A stretch of 64,000 nucleotides of DNA from Olsenella sp. Marseille-P4559 (GTDB taxonomy: Bacteria > Actinomycetota > Coriobacteriia > Coriobacteriales > Atopobiaceae), in contig NZ_LR027574.1 in assembly GCF_900605015.1 (NCBI RefSeq), positions 1,106,735-1,170,734 on the forward strand, read 5' to 3'. The notes beneath the pieces were generated by a model. The model worked only from the letters and a program-made list of their open reading frames with translations. It did not search any database and was not told where the DNA came from. Each line of letters starts with the position of its first letter. The stretch's first letter is position 1. A program made the translations under genes and the position numbers. Below, one piece after another: positions 8,318 to 16,996 of this stretch.

Positions 8318-8434
8318 ATGAACGTTCTCGAGCACATCGCCTTTATCGCCATCGTTTGCGTACTGAGCCTCATCGTTATCATCGGCGACGGTGGCAAGAG
8401 CAACCGGCGCCCCCTCGGCCGTCGCCGCCGCTAG
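8318..8434 (+). CDS. Small single-span membrane protein (38 aa), unrecognised
   Basis: A short frame with a good ribosome-binding site (GGAAGGAG, 6 bases before the ATG) encodes 38 residues. About residues 8-22 are almost entirely hydrophobic (FIAIVCVLSLIVIIG) and the tail is strongly basic (RRPLGRRRR), giving a one-pass membrane peptide with a cytoplasmic positive tail. I do not recognise a family. It lies between gatC (divergent) and the ABC exporter (convergent). Confidence 0.5.
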   Translation: MNVLEHIAFIAIVCVLSLIVIIGDGGKSNRRPLGRRRR

Positions 8435-8526
8435 CACCCGAAACCGCCGCGCACCGCGGCCTCCCAACCAGCCCACCTTCCTCCTGCGGGGAGAGAGACG
8501 CCATGTCCCTCTCCCCGCCCCCTTGT

Positions 8527-10401
8527 TTACGCAACCTCCTCGAACTGCGACTGGTACAGCTGCGCGTAGAAGCCGCCTGCCGCAAGAAGCTCCTCGTGCG
8601 TGCCCTTCTCGACAATGTCGCCATCCCTAAGCACCAGGATCGCATCGGCGTTGCGAATGGTCGAGAGCCGGTGCGCAATCACAAAGCTCGTGCGGCCGTC
8701 CATGAGCTTGTCCATGGCACGCTGGATGCGCCACTCGGTGCGCGTGTCCACGTTCGAGGTGGCCTCATCCAGAATGAGAATCGGCCGATCCGCAAGCACC
8801 GCGCGCGCAATGGTGAGCAGCTGACGCTGTCCCTGGCTTATGTTTGTGGCACCCTCGTCCAGCTCAAAGTCGTAGCCGTCCGGCAACGTCTTGATGAAGT
8901 GCTCGCAGTGCGCGTAGCGCGCGGCAGCCTCCACCTCCTCGTCGGTGGCATCGAGGCGACCGAAGCGGATGTTCTCGCGTATGGAGCCCTTAAAGAGCCA
9001 CGCATCCTGAAGGACCATCGAGAAGTTCTGCCGCAGGTCGGCTCGCTCAACGTTGCGCACGTTGTGGCCGTCCACGCGCAGCGCTCCCCCATCCACGTCA
9101 TAGAAGCGCAGCAGAAGCTTCATGAGCGTGGTCTTTCCGGCACCGGTTGGCCCCACGATGGCCACCGTGCGGCCAGGCTCAACGTTTGCCGTAAAGTCGT
9201 GGATGATCGTCTGCCCAGGCAGATAGCCAAAGGACACGTGATCGAAGTCCACGGCACCAGCAGCGTGGCCAATGGCCTCGGCCGCAGCCCCCGTAACGGG
9301 GTCGACCGCAGCCGTCTCTTCCTCCTCGGGCGCGTCGAGAAACTCAAAGACGCGCTCGGCACAGGCGGCCATCTGCTGCAGCACGTTCGAGACCGTTGCC
9401 AGCTGCGTGATGGGCTGCGTGAAGTTCCTCACGTATTGGATGAACGACTGGATGTCGCCCGGCTGGATGGAGCCGGTCACGGCAAGGCCCGCGCCCACAA
9501 CGACAACGCCCACGTAGCCCATGTTGCCCACGAGGTTCATGAGCGGCTGCATGAGACCCGAGAGAAACTGGCTCTTCCACGCGCTCTCGTACAGGCGGTC
9601 GTTCTCCTCCCCAAAGCCTTCCACGGCGCGCTCGCCGCGGTTGAAGGCCTGGATGACCACCTGTCCCGAGAAGTCCTCCTCGACGCGTCCGTTCACGGTG
9701 CCGAGCTGCTCCTGCTGCAGGCGGAAGTACTTCTGCGACCTGCGGATAAGCACGCCCAGGATGAGTGCCGAGACCGGCAGCGTCACAAAGGTCACGCCCG
9801 CAAGCGGAGCCGAGATCGCAAGCATCATGATGGCCACGCCCACCACCTGCGTGATGGAGGTCACCAGTTGGATGAGGCCCTGGTTAAGTGACTGGCTCAG
9901 CGTGTCTACGTCGTTGGTCATGCGCGAGAGCACGTCACCCTTCGAGATGGCCTTCCCGTCAAAATACGAGAGGGGCACCTTCGAAATCTTGTCGGCTATC
10001 TCTCCGCGCATCCGGTAGACGACCTTCTGCGTGATCCCTGTCATGATCCAGCTCTGGATTCCCGATGCGGCCGCGCTTGCCAGATAGATGGCGAGAAGCG
10101 TCACCAGGATCTGCCCGACGAGGGCAAAGTCGATGCCGCCCGTCCCCGCTGCCGCAGCCTGGACGCCGAGAATGACCTCAGTCGTGGCGTTGCCCAGGAC
10201 CTTTGGCCCCACCACCGAGAACACCACCGACGCCATGGCGAGAAGCACTGCCGCCACAAGGCCCACACGGTAGGGCCCCATGTAGCGCAGGAGCTTAGCA
10301 ATGGTGCCCTTGAAGTCCTTGGCCTTCTCGCCAGGTGCCATGCGAGCCCCCGGCCCGTGGGAATGCATCGGGCGTCTGGGCTGCTCCGTTCTCCCCGCCA
10401 T
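8527..10401 (-). CDS. ABC exporter, fused permease-ATPase (second subunit)
   Basis: A type IV ABC half-transporter of about 624 residues: a six-helix permease domain in the N-terminal 370 residues, then an ATPase domain with Walker A GPTGAGKTT, signature SQGQRQ, Walker B LILDEATSNVD and the switch His (IAHRLSTI). The start at 10401 is one base after the upstream ABC gene stop, so the two genes are coupled and probably form a heterodimeric exporter of the multidrug type. The MarR-family gene upstream is the likely regulator. The substrate cannot be told from sequence. Confidence 0.92.
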   Translation of the reverse strand: MAGRTEQPRRPMHSHGPGARMAPGEKAKDFKGTIAKLLRYMGPYRVGLVAAVLLAMASVVFSVVGPKVLGNATTEVILGVQAAAAGTGGIDFALVGQILVTLLAIYLASAAASGIQSWIMTGITQKVVYRMRGEIADKISKVPLSYFDGKAISKGDVLSRMTNDVDTLSQSLNQGLIQLVTSITQVVGVAIMMLAISAPLAGVTFVTLPVSALILGVLIRRSQKYFRLQQEQLGTVNGRVEEDFSGQVVIQAFNRGERAVEGFGEENDRLYESAWKSQFLSGLMQPLMNLVGNMGYVGVVVVGAGLAVTGSIQPGDIQSFIQYVRNFTQPITQLATVSNVLQQMAACAERVFEFLDAPEEEETAAVDPVTGAAAEAIGHAAGAVDFDHVSFGYLPGQTIIHDFTANVEPGRTVAIVGPTGAGKTTLMKLLLRFYDVDGGALRVDGHNVRNVERADLRQNFSMVLQDAWLFKGSIRENIRFGRLDATDEEVEAAARYAHCEHFIKTLPDGYDFELDEGATNISQGQRQLLTIARAVLADRPILILDEATSNVDTRTEWRIQRAMDKLMDGRTSFVIAHRLSTIRNADAILVLRDGDIVEKGTHEELLAAGGFYAQLYQSQFEEVA

Positions 10402-10402
10402 G

Positions 10403-12160
10403 CTACTCGCCCTCCTCAAGTCCAAGCTCCCTGTCGCTGAGCTGGCTCTTCGCAATCTCCAGGTACTCGGGGCAGCTGCGCAGGAGCTCCTCATGCGTGC
10501 CCTTGCCCACCACGTGCCCGTCATCGAGCACGATGATCTGGTCGGCACCCATCACGGTGGCTATGCGTTGCGCCACCACCAGCACGGCCGTGTCCGCCTG
10601 CTCGCGCGCAAGCGCCTGACGCAGCCGCGCGTCGGTGGCGTAGTCCAGCGCTGAGAAGGAATCGTCCAGCACCAGCACCTCGGGGTGAATCGCAAGCGCA
10701 CGGGCTATGGCCAGGCGCTGGCGCTGCCCGCCCGATACGTTGGTACCGCCTTGCGCGATGACTGTGTTGAGCCCCTCTTCCCTCTGCACCACAAGCTTTG
10801 TGGCCTGTGCCACGTCTACAGCGTGGAGCAGGTCCTTCTCGCCAGCGTCCTCTGCACCGAAGGCAACGTTCGAGCCGATGGTGCCCGAGAAGAGAAATCC
10901 CTGCTGGGGCACATAGCCCACGCGAGAGCGAAGGTCGGCCAGGGCCATCTGACGTGTGTCCACCCCGTCGAGCGTGATGGTGCCAGCCGTGGGGTCGTAG
11001 AGGCGCGGCACCAGCTGCACGAGCGTCGACTTGCCCGATCCCGTGGAGCCCACGATTGCCGTCACCTTGCCGGGTGCGGTCGTGAGGCTGACGTCACTCA
11101 CCACATCGCCCTCGGCGTCGGGATAGCGAAAGCTCACGTGGTCAAAGGCCAAGCGACCTCGCGGGGCATCCGGCGCCACCGAGACGGGCCGCCGCTCGGG
11201 CTCGCTCACCGCAGGGGTCACGTCCAAGACCTCCTGCACGCGGCCAACGGAGACCTCGGCACGTGGCAAGACTACGGCCACCATCGAGACAATGAGGAAG
11301 CTCATCACGATCATCATGGCGTAGCTGATGAAGGCCATCATGTCACCCGCCTGCAAGGTGCCGGCCGCAACGCCGTGTGAGCCAAACCACACGATGGCGA
11401 CGGTGGTCACGTTCATCACGAGCATCATGAGCGGCATCATGAGCGTCATGGCACGGTTCACGAAGAGCTGCGCATCCCTCAGGTCGCCGGACGCACCGTC
11501 AAAGCGCAAGAGCTCGTGGTCCTGCCGACCAAAGGCGCGGATGGTCATAATGCCGTCGAGCATCTCTCGCGCGAGGAGGTTCACGCGGTCTACCAGCGAC
11601 TGCATGACCTTGAAGCGCGGCATGGTAAGCGTGAAAAGGACCACCACGATGCCCAGCACGGCGAGAAGCGCAGCGCCCACGATCCACGCAAGCCCGCCGC
11701 CCATGGTCATGACCTGCACCACGGCAACAACACCCATGACCGGCGCAAACATCACCATGCGAAGCATGATCGCGATCATGTTCTGAATCTGCTGCACGTC
11801 GTTGGTGCAGCGCGTGATGAGCGACGACTGCGAGAAGCGATTGACCTCCGCAGGAGAGAGGGACATCACTTTTTGGAACATGTCCCGGCGCAGGTCGCGC
11901 GCCACGGCAGCCGCAACCCTAGACGCAATGAGCCCCGAGAGCACAGCGGCCACGAGCGACCCACCGCAGAAGCCAAGCATTACGAGCGCCATGTGCCCCA
12001 GGTAGGCGGTGTTTCCCGCCTCGGCGCCAACCACGCCCACGTTCACGATGTCGGACATGTAGCGTGGAAGCGAGAGCTCGCAGAGCGCCTGGGCGAGAAG
12101 AAGCGCGAATACCGCCACAACCTCGCCCACATGCCCGCAAAGAAGCCTAACGAGCCTCAT
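10403..12160 (-). CDS. ABC exporter, fused permease-ATPase (first subunit)
   Basis: A half-transporter of 585 residues with an N-terminal six-helix domain and a C-terminal ATPase: Walker A GSTGSGKST, signature NVSGGQRQ, Walker B LVLDDSFSALD, then VAQRIATV. Walker B ends in Asp (DDSFS) rather than the catalytic Glu, and the switch position is Gln rather than His. A degenerate site of this kind is typical of one half of heterodimeric exporters. The chosen ATG (12160) has GGAGG upstream and overlaps the end of the MarR gene by 14 bp; the ATG at 12169 is an alternative. Confidence 0.9.
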   Translation of the reverse strand: MRLVRLLCGHVGEVVAVFALLLAQALCELSLPRYMSDIVNVGVVGAEAGNTAYLGHMALVMLGFCGGSLVAAVLSGLIASRVAAAVARDLRRDMFQKVMSLSPAEVNRFSQSSLITRCTNDVQQIQNMIAIMLRMVMFAPVMGVVAVVQVMTMGGGLAWIVGAALLAVLGIVVVLFTLTMPRFKVMQSLVDRVNLLAREMLDGIMTIRAFGRQDHELLRFDGASGDLRDAQLFVNRAMTLMMPLMMLVMNVTTVAIVWFGSHGVAAGTLQAGDMMAFISYAMMIVMSFLIVSMVAVVLPRAEVSVGRVQEVLDVTPAVSEPERRPVSVAPDAPRGRLAFDHVSFRYPDAEGDVVSDVSLTTAPGKVTAIVGSTGSGKSTLVQLVPRLYDPTAGTITLDGVDTRQMALADLRSRVGYVPQQGFLFSGTIGSNVAFGAEDAGEKDLLHAVDVAQATKLVVQREEGLNTVIAQGGTNVSGGQRQRLAIARALAIHPEVLVLDDSFSALDYATDARLRQALAREQADTAVLVVAQRIATVMGADQIIVLDDGHVVGKGTHEELLRSCPEYLEIAKSQLSDRELGLEEGE

Positions 12161-12647
12161 CTGCGCCATCTCCTCCCAGGGGGCAGCCGCCCACATATCC
12201 CGTTTGTGCGTGCGCCGAGACGATCTCTGCAATCCGGGTAGAGATGCGCACCAGCTCTCGCGCGTCCTTCTCGCCCAGCTCGCGCAAGATTTGCTCAAGG
12301 TAGCCGTTGATCCTCTTGCTGCGTTGCGCGATCTCGGTCTCGCCGGCCTCGGTGAGGCGCACAGTCACGCTGCGACGGTCCTTGGGGCTTGGACGCCGCT
12401 CCACAAGCCCTCGCCCCTCGAGCTGATCGATTGTCTTGGTGATGCGCGCCGTCGACACCTGGCACGCACGCGCCAAGACCGTTGGGGTCACTCCCTCGGG
12501 ATGGTGGTGAAGCACATGTAGGGCGTTTATCTCGCCGCGCATCTCCATGTCTTTGGGATGCGAGCCATGACCAGCCTTGAGGCCGTGCATCGAGTCCATG
12601 AGCTGCTGGGCCAGTCCGGACCAGCTTGTCTCGTCCCCCCTTGCCAC
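12147..12647 (-). CDS. MarR-family transcriptional regulator
   Basis: A 166-residue winged-helix repressor. The helix-turn-helix and wing are visible as TPTVLARACQVSTARITKTIDQLEGRGLVER followed by DRRSVTVRLTEAG, the classic MarR wing. The start is a GTG with GAGAGGAG upstream. It is first in an operon with the two ABC exporter genes and overlaps the next gene, so it probably controls its own operon; an 11-bp inverted repeat upstream (12674-12729) is a candidate operator. Ligand unknown. Confidence 0.92.
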   Translation of the reverse strand: MARGDETSWSGLAQQLMDSMHGLKAGHGSHPKDMEMRGEINALHVLHHHPEGVTPTVLARACQVSTARITKTIDQLEGRGLVERRPSPKDRRSVTVRLTEAGETEIAQRSKRINGYLEQILRELGEKDARELVRISTRIAEIVSAHAQTGYVGGCPLGGDGADEAR

Positions 12648-12673
12648 GCCTTGCTCCTCTCTCCGTATAATTA

Positions 12674-12729
12674 ATGCCGTTAGCTAGCTTGGTGATAGTA
12701 CCCTGCCGCGCGAGTATCGCTAACGGCAT
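12674..12729. promoter_or_regulatory. Perfect 11-bp inverted repeat upstream of marR
   Basis: ATGCCGTTAGC at 12674-12684 recurs inverted at 12719-12729 with 34 bases between. Between the arms, on the minus strand, TTAGCG and TACTAT are 17 bases apart and could be a weak promoter. The position directly before the marR start fits an autoregulatory operator, but the wide spacing is unusual for one MarR dimer and suggests two half or full sites. Confidence 0.45.
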
Positions 12730-12824
12730 GAGCGATATGGCCGTGTGGTTCATGATTCCTACATCTGTTAATGGGGCTAGCAAACTTTGGCATGAGGATG
12801 ATGGCACAGGTAGCACAGGCTACA

Positions 12825-14081
12825 TTAGTGCCTTGGGCCTTCTCCGCCTCGCCGCGTGAGCAGGAAGAACACGAGCGCCAGCAGCGCAACAATAACCGAC
12901 GCCGCAAAGAGCGTGCCCTGCACCCCAAGCACATCTGCCACCAGCGGAGCCACGAGCAGAGGCAGGGTGCCCGCGCTGTTGGTGCCCACGTTCATGACGG
13001 CAGTCACGCGGCCTACGCACGAGATGTCGCAGCTGTGCTGCAGAACCGTGTCTTTCACAGGGCGCATGGCGCCAAAGCCCAGGCCGGTCACAAGCTGTCC
13101 CACAACGGCAATGGCAACGTTGGCCGTTCCCACATAGATCATGGAGCCCACACCCGTCACCAGGAGCAACGCAGCGATGGTCCCCAGCGTAAGGCGCTTC
13201 GTCGAGACGCGCAGCACCAGAAGCGATCCTGCCGTAGCACCAACCCCCGCGCAGGCCGAGAGCCACCCCATCCAATCGCCTGTCACCTGCAGCACGTCAC
13301 GGTAGAAGAGCGACTCAAGCGAGTCGAAGGCTCCGTATGCAAAGAACCCCAGGAAGTAGAGGAGGAACAGCGTGCGCAGGGTATCATGCGAGAAGGTCAC
13401 GCGAAAGCCCTCGACGAGCTGGTGCCAGAAGCCCTCGCGCGCTGCGGCCTTCTCGCCAGCCGCGTTGCCTGCGCGCTGCTTGCCCCTGGCCTCAGGCTCC
13501 TCCGGCGTCACCCAGGCAAGCGCGGCGGCGAGCAGCGCCGCCACCGGAATCGTGGCAAAGCTCACTTGGTTCGTGGCAACCACGGTGGCGGCACCGCCAA
13601 TGAGTGGCCCGGCAATAACGGCAACCGAGACCGCTGTGCCACACAGGCTGTTCATGCGCTTGAGCTCGCGTGGGCGACTGGTGAGGAAGCGTGGGTAGGC
13701 GCTCACCGCCGTGCTGCAAAAGCCGTCGGCCAGGCCCTCGAGCATCGAAACGGCAGCGAGCGTGGGATAGCTCAATGGCATGAGCAGGGCAAAAACGCCG
13801 ATGAGTGCCATGCCTGCGAGCGATGCCGTCAGCGTGAGGCGAGGCCCCATGCGGTCTGTGACAACGCCCGCAAGTGCGCCGCCTATCACAAGCGTGACGT
13901 TGATCAGCACGACCAGGGCCGAGACCGCAAGGGCGTCGGCCCCAAGCTCGTAGGTGGCACAGCCGATTACCCCCACAAAGTACGTAGCCGTGAAGCACAC
14001 GACGAGCAGGAAGTTTGCAAGGACGAGGCGGGCCGTGGGCGTGAAAAGAGCGCGCCGAGCAGGGCGAGAGAACAAAGGCAT
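12825..14081 (-). CDS. Major facilitator superfamily transporter
   Basis: About 418 residues with roughly twelve hydrophobic segments and the MFS loop 2-3 motif (GVVTDRMGPRL). A hydrophilic central loop (residues about 190-215, GKQRAGNAAGEKAAAREG) separates the two halves. The frame is open far upstream, but the ATG at 14081 (MPLFSRPARR) has CTGGAGA upstream and begins just before the first helix. The substrate is unknown; drug efflux is a common role for this subfamily. It is followed by the marR-ABC operon but separated by the operator region. Confidence 0.87.
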   Translation of the reverse strand: MPLFSRPARRALFTPTARLVLANFLLVVCFTATYFVGVIGCATYELGADALAVSALVVLINVTLVIGGALAGVVTDRMGPRLTLTASLAGMALIGVFALLMPLSYPTLAAVSMLEGLADGFCSTAVSAYPRFLTSRPRELKRMNSLCGTAVSVAVIAGPLIGGAATVVATNQVSFATIPVAALLAAALAWVTPEEPEARGKQRAGNAAGEKAAAREGFWHQLVEGFRVTFSHDTLRTLFLLYFLGFFAYGAFDSLESLFYRDVLQVTGDWMGWLSACAGVGATAGSLLVLRVSTKRLTLGTIAALLLVTGVGSMIYVGTANVAIAVVGQLVTGLGFGAMRPVKDTVLQHSCDISCVGRVTAVMNVGTNSAGTLPLLVAPLVADVLGVQGTLFAASVIVALLALVFFLLTRRGGEGPRH

Positions 14082-14283
14082 GGCGATTCTCCAGGAATTT
14101 GGCGGCGAGAAGGACGTTGCCCAGCGACGGGCGGGTGACGCATCGCTACTTAGCGAACTCTCCTCCTGCGACTCCTGCCATGAATGCCTCCTTGGTTCAC
14201 CAACGTTCGCACGAGATGTTACACGCACGCGGGCGACCGCGCAAGGCTGTTGCCTTCGCTCATGGGCCCAGAGACATGCCTCA

Positions 14284-15601
14284 TCTAATTGAAGATAGAT
14301 AGCCAAACCCTTCTCTTACGGGTTCGGCTCTCCGCGTAGATGCCCACGAGCGCCCGTAGTACGTCGACCATGGCCTCCAGCTCGCGGACCGGAACAACTC
14401 GGTCACGCTATGCGCGTTATGGCAGCAGGCCGAGAGGTTCGCGCACGGCAGGCCGCGAAAGGAGAGCTGCGCCCCGTCGGTGCCGCCGCGCATGGGGACT
14501 GCTCGCATGGTGACGCCGCGCGCAGCATATGCCCGCTGCGCGGACTCGATGAGGTGCGCATTCTCGGGACGAGTGATGACCTCGGCCATGTTGCGGTACT
14601 GGTCGCGGATGTCGATGGTGAGAACCGGCTGGCCGCTTTCTACGGACGGACGCAGCGCGTACTCCTCGTCCACCTGCACCACGTACGAGCGGAGCAGGTC
14701 CTTTCTCGCCTCGAAGCGGATGCGGTCGTGGTCGCGAATGATGTAATCCGCGCGGGCGTCCTCGCAGTTGCCCTCAATGCGCTCCAGGTAGAAGGAGCCC
14801 TCGCGGCCCTGCGTGAACTCCGGCCGGTCCTGGGGCGGAATGAGCTGATGCACGCGGAGCAGCGCTTCGGAGGCGTTCACCATCCCTTCGCAGTGCCGGT
14901 GTGGACAGAGCGCCTGTTTGCCCGGATTACTGCCTCGGCGGCGTTGAACGTCTCGCAGCAGAACTCGCCAAGCGGGCCGGCGTCGATGGTGTAACCGTAG
15001 GCGGCACCCAGTGCGTCGAGGTCGAGCAGTGCTGCACCGTGGCCAATCTCCTCGTCCGGGACAAACGCAAGGCCGAGCGCTGGGTGTGGGATGGAGGGGT
15101 TCTCGGCAAGGCGCGCAAGAAGCGAGACGACCATGGCCACGGCGGCCTTGTCGTCTCCGCCGAGAAGCGATGTGCCGTCCGAGGTCACGAGGTCCTCACC
15201 GACAAGGTCTGCGAGCTCCGGGTTTGAGGCGGGGTCGAGCATGACCTCCGCGCCGTCGCGGCCGCGCCCCAGAACCAGGCGACCACCCTCGTAGCGCTTG
15301 ACCTGCGGGTGCGCAGGGCTGCCATAGGTCTGCCAGGCGGTGTCGAGGTGGCAGCAGAACGCAAGCGTGGAGCACTTCTCGGCACCGGCGCTTGCAGGCC
15401 AGTGGGCCGTGACGTAGGCGTGCTCGTCGAGCGTGACGTCTTGGGCGCCAACGGCGCGCAGGTCAGCGGCAACGACGTGCGCCATGTCGAACTGAGCCGA
15501 GGTCGAGGGCACCGTCGTCGCAGTGCGCGGGTCTGATGCGGGGGAACCTCGCAGTACCTCACAAGTCTCTCAAGCACGCCACTTGTCGCCCTGCATCCCA
15601 T
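14284..15601 (-). pseudogene. pepT: Peptidase T (tripeptidase), disrupted by three frameshifts
   Basis: Translation of the three frames reconstructs a full M20B tripeptidase: VLERLVRYCEVP (start, ATG 15601 with GGGGAGAGG upstream), then TVPSTSAQFD...CCHLDTAW (metal His/Asp), LLGGDDKAA, PDEEIGHG (catalytic Glu pair), SVHTGTAKG, MVNASEALL, RGGTDGAQLSFRGLP, and finally PVRELEAMVDVLRALVGIY. Frame changes fall at about 15548 (run of five C), about 14880 (GGGATGG) and about 14396 (GAGTTGTTCC). Each is explained by the loss of one base. The sum length (about 1.3 kb) matches intact pepT. Either a recent pseudogene or sequencing error; three hits in one gene while neighbours are clean favours decay. 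Confidence 0.85.
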
Positions 15602-15637
15602 GCGGTAGGGCCTCTCCCCTTGCGTTATACGGTGGGC

Positions 15638-15658
15638 GCACGGCTGCCGCAGCCGTGC
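15638..15658. repeat. Hairpin GCACGGCTG-ccg-CAGCCGTGC
   Basis: A perfect 9-bp stem with a 3-base loop, just upstream of pepT. There is no T-run on either side, so a terminator role is doubtful. Confidence 0.5.
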
Positions 15659-15757
15659 GGCCCCCTTCCCGGGTGACTACCCTAGCGCAACGGGGCAGAC
15701 GACGAAGGCGGGCGCGGGGCTTCCTGGCAGCTGAGGGGCTTTGACGTACGATTTCGC

Positions 15758-15838
15758 CGTTTAGCCACCCCTAACCGTCGAGAATTCACGAGATAAAAAT
15801 GGTCACGTAAAGTTTCGACGGTTAGGGGTGGCTAAACG
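15758..15838. repeat. Large inverted repeat with 24-bp perfect arms
   Basis: The left arm at 15758-15781 and right arm at 15815-15838 are exact reverse complements, separated by 33 AT-richer bases. The arms begin CGTTTAGCCACC and end AACCGTCGA. Partial pairing continues outside (ATTTCGC at 15751 and GCGAAAT at 15842, offset by 3 bases). A third partial copy of the inner end (CGTCGAGAA) lies at 15856-15864. No T-run follows, so it is not a plain terminator. Confidence 0.65.
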
Positions 15839-16016
15839 TCCGCGAAATTCTTAAACGTCGAGAAATCCCAGAAGAGACCAGCAGAAGCGCGCTGCGACAC
15901 CGGATTCGTGCCGCAGCGCCGATTGCCGGAGGGCGACTTCCTACGCCCCTCTCACCTAAAATGCCCCCTGCACAATAGGAATTTGTGAAACCGCCAAGAA
16001 AACTCCCCCATCGCAC

Positions 16017-16044
16017 TTGCCTTCTATTTCCTACAAACTAGTAT
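16017..16044 (+). promoter_or_regulatory. Candidate suf operon promoter
   Basis: TTGCCT (16017-16022) and TAGTAT (16039-16044) are 16 bases apart in an AT-richer patch, about 180 bp before the sufC start. An Rrf2 binding site probably overlaps, but I cannot define it. Confidence 0.35.
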
Positions 16045-16225
16045 GAATTAGGCCGTGAGGGGTACTCTGCGAGTAGGTCGTCGGGGATTTCTCTGCAACC
16101 AGCTCGCCCAGAGCACCGTCCCCATGACCAAAATCGCGTGCGCCGGCCCGCCGGCACGAACGCGGAGAGGAAAACCTGCGCCGGCAGCCCCCCGGCCGCC
16201 TGCGCATTCGAGCTAGGAGAACAAC

Positions 16226-16996
16226 ATGGCAGACACGCTTCTCGACGTGAGCGGCATCTCCGCAGGCACGGAGGACAAACCCATCCTCCACAACGTCGAT
16301 CTCAAGGTTGGCGCAGGCGAGACCCACGTCCTCATGGGCCCCAACGGCGCCGGCAAGTCAACGCTCGGGCATGTCATCATGGGCGACCCCACCTATAAGG
16401 TCACCTCCGGCACCATCTCCTTCGACGGCCAGGACATCACCGACCTCTCGCCCGACAAGCGCTCGCTCGCCGGCATCTTCCTGTCCTACCAGGCCCCCGT
16501 CGAGGTCCCCGGCGTGCCCCTCTACAGCTTCCTGCGCTCCATCTCGCAGATGCGCCCCGAGCTCAAGTGCACCGCGCGCGAGTTCCGCCGTCGCGTGGGC
16601 GCCATCGCCGACGGGCTCGACCTCGACCAGAGCTTCCTCATGCGCGAGCTCAACGTGGGCTTCTCGGGCGGCGAGAAGAAGAAGATCGAGATGCTCCAGC
16701 TCCTTCTCCTCCAGCCCAAGCTCGCCATCCTGGACGAGACGGACTCGGGCCTCGACGTCGATGCCCTGACCACGGTCTCCCGCGGCATCCAGCGCTATCG
16801 CGAGACCGTGGGCGGCGCGCTCATCATGATCACGCACAACACGCGGATCCTTGAGCGCCTCTCCGTTGACCGCACGCACGTGATGGTCAAGGGCGGCCTC
16901 GTGGCCGAGGGTTCCGCAAGCCTCATCGACGACATCGACAAGAATGGCTTCGAGCGCTTCGAGCGCCAGCCCCAGGACGAGGGTGATGCAAGGTGA
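16226..16996 (+). CDS. sufC: SUF Fe-S assembly ATPase SufC
   Basis: The ABC-type ATPase of the SufBC2D scaffold that drives conformational change during iron-sulfur cluster assembly in the cytoplasm. 256 residues with Walker A GPNGAGKST, signature FSGGEKKKIEM and Walker B LAILDETDSGLD, the SufC-specific form. AGGAGA lies 7 bases before the ATG. It is first of the operon and its stop overlaps the sufB start (GTGA). Confidence 0.96.
   Translation: MADTLLDVSGISAGTEDKPILHNVDLKVGAGETHVLMGPNGAGKSTLGHVIMGDPTYKVTSGTISFDGQDITDLSPDKRSLAGIFLSYQAPVEVPGVPLYSFLRSISQMRPELKCTAREFRRRVGAIADGLDLDQSFLMRELNVGFSGGEKKKIEMLQLLLLQPKLAILDETDSGLDVDALTTVSRGIQRYRETVGGALIMITHNTRILERLSVDRTHVMVKGGLVAEGSASLIDDIDKNGFERFERQPQDEGDAR

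Larger units (their letters stand above)
15602..16225. other. Long intergenic region between pepT and sufC with structured repeats
   Basis: No supported gene in about 620 bp. It contains a strong hairpin (15638-15658), a 24-bp-arm inverted repeat (15758-15838), a related CGTCGAGAA copy at 15856, and the probable suf promoter near 16017-16044 with a leader of about 180 nt. The leader may hold regulatory structure, but I recognise no known riboswitch. Confidence 0.5.
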
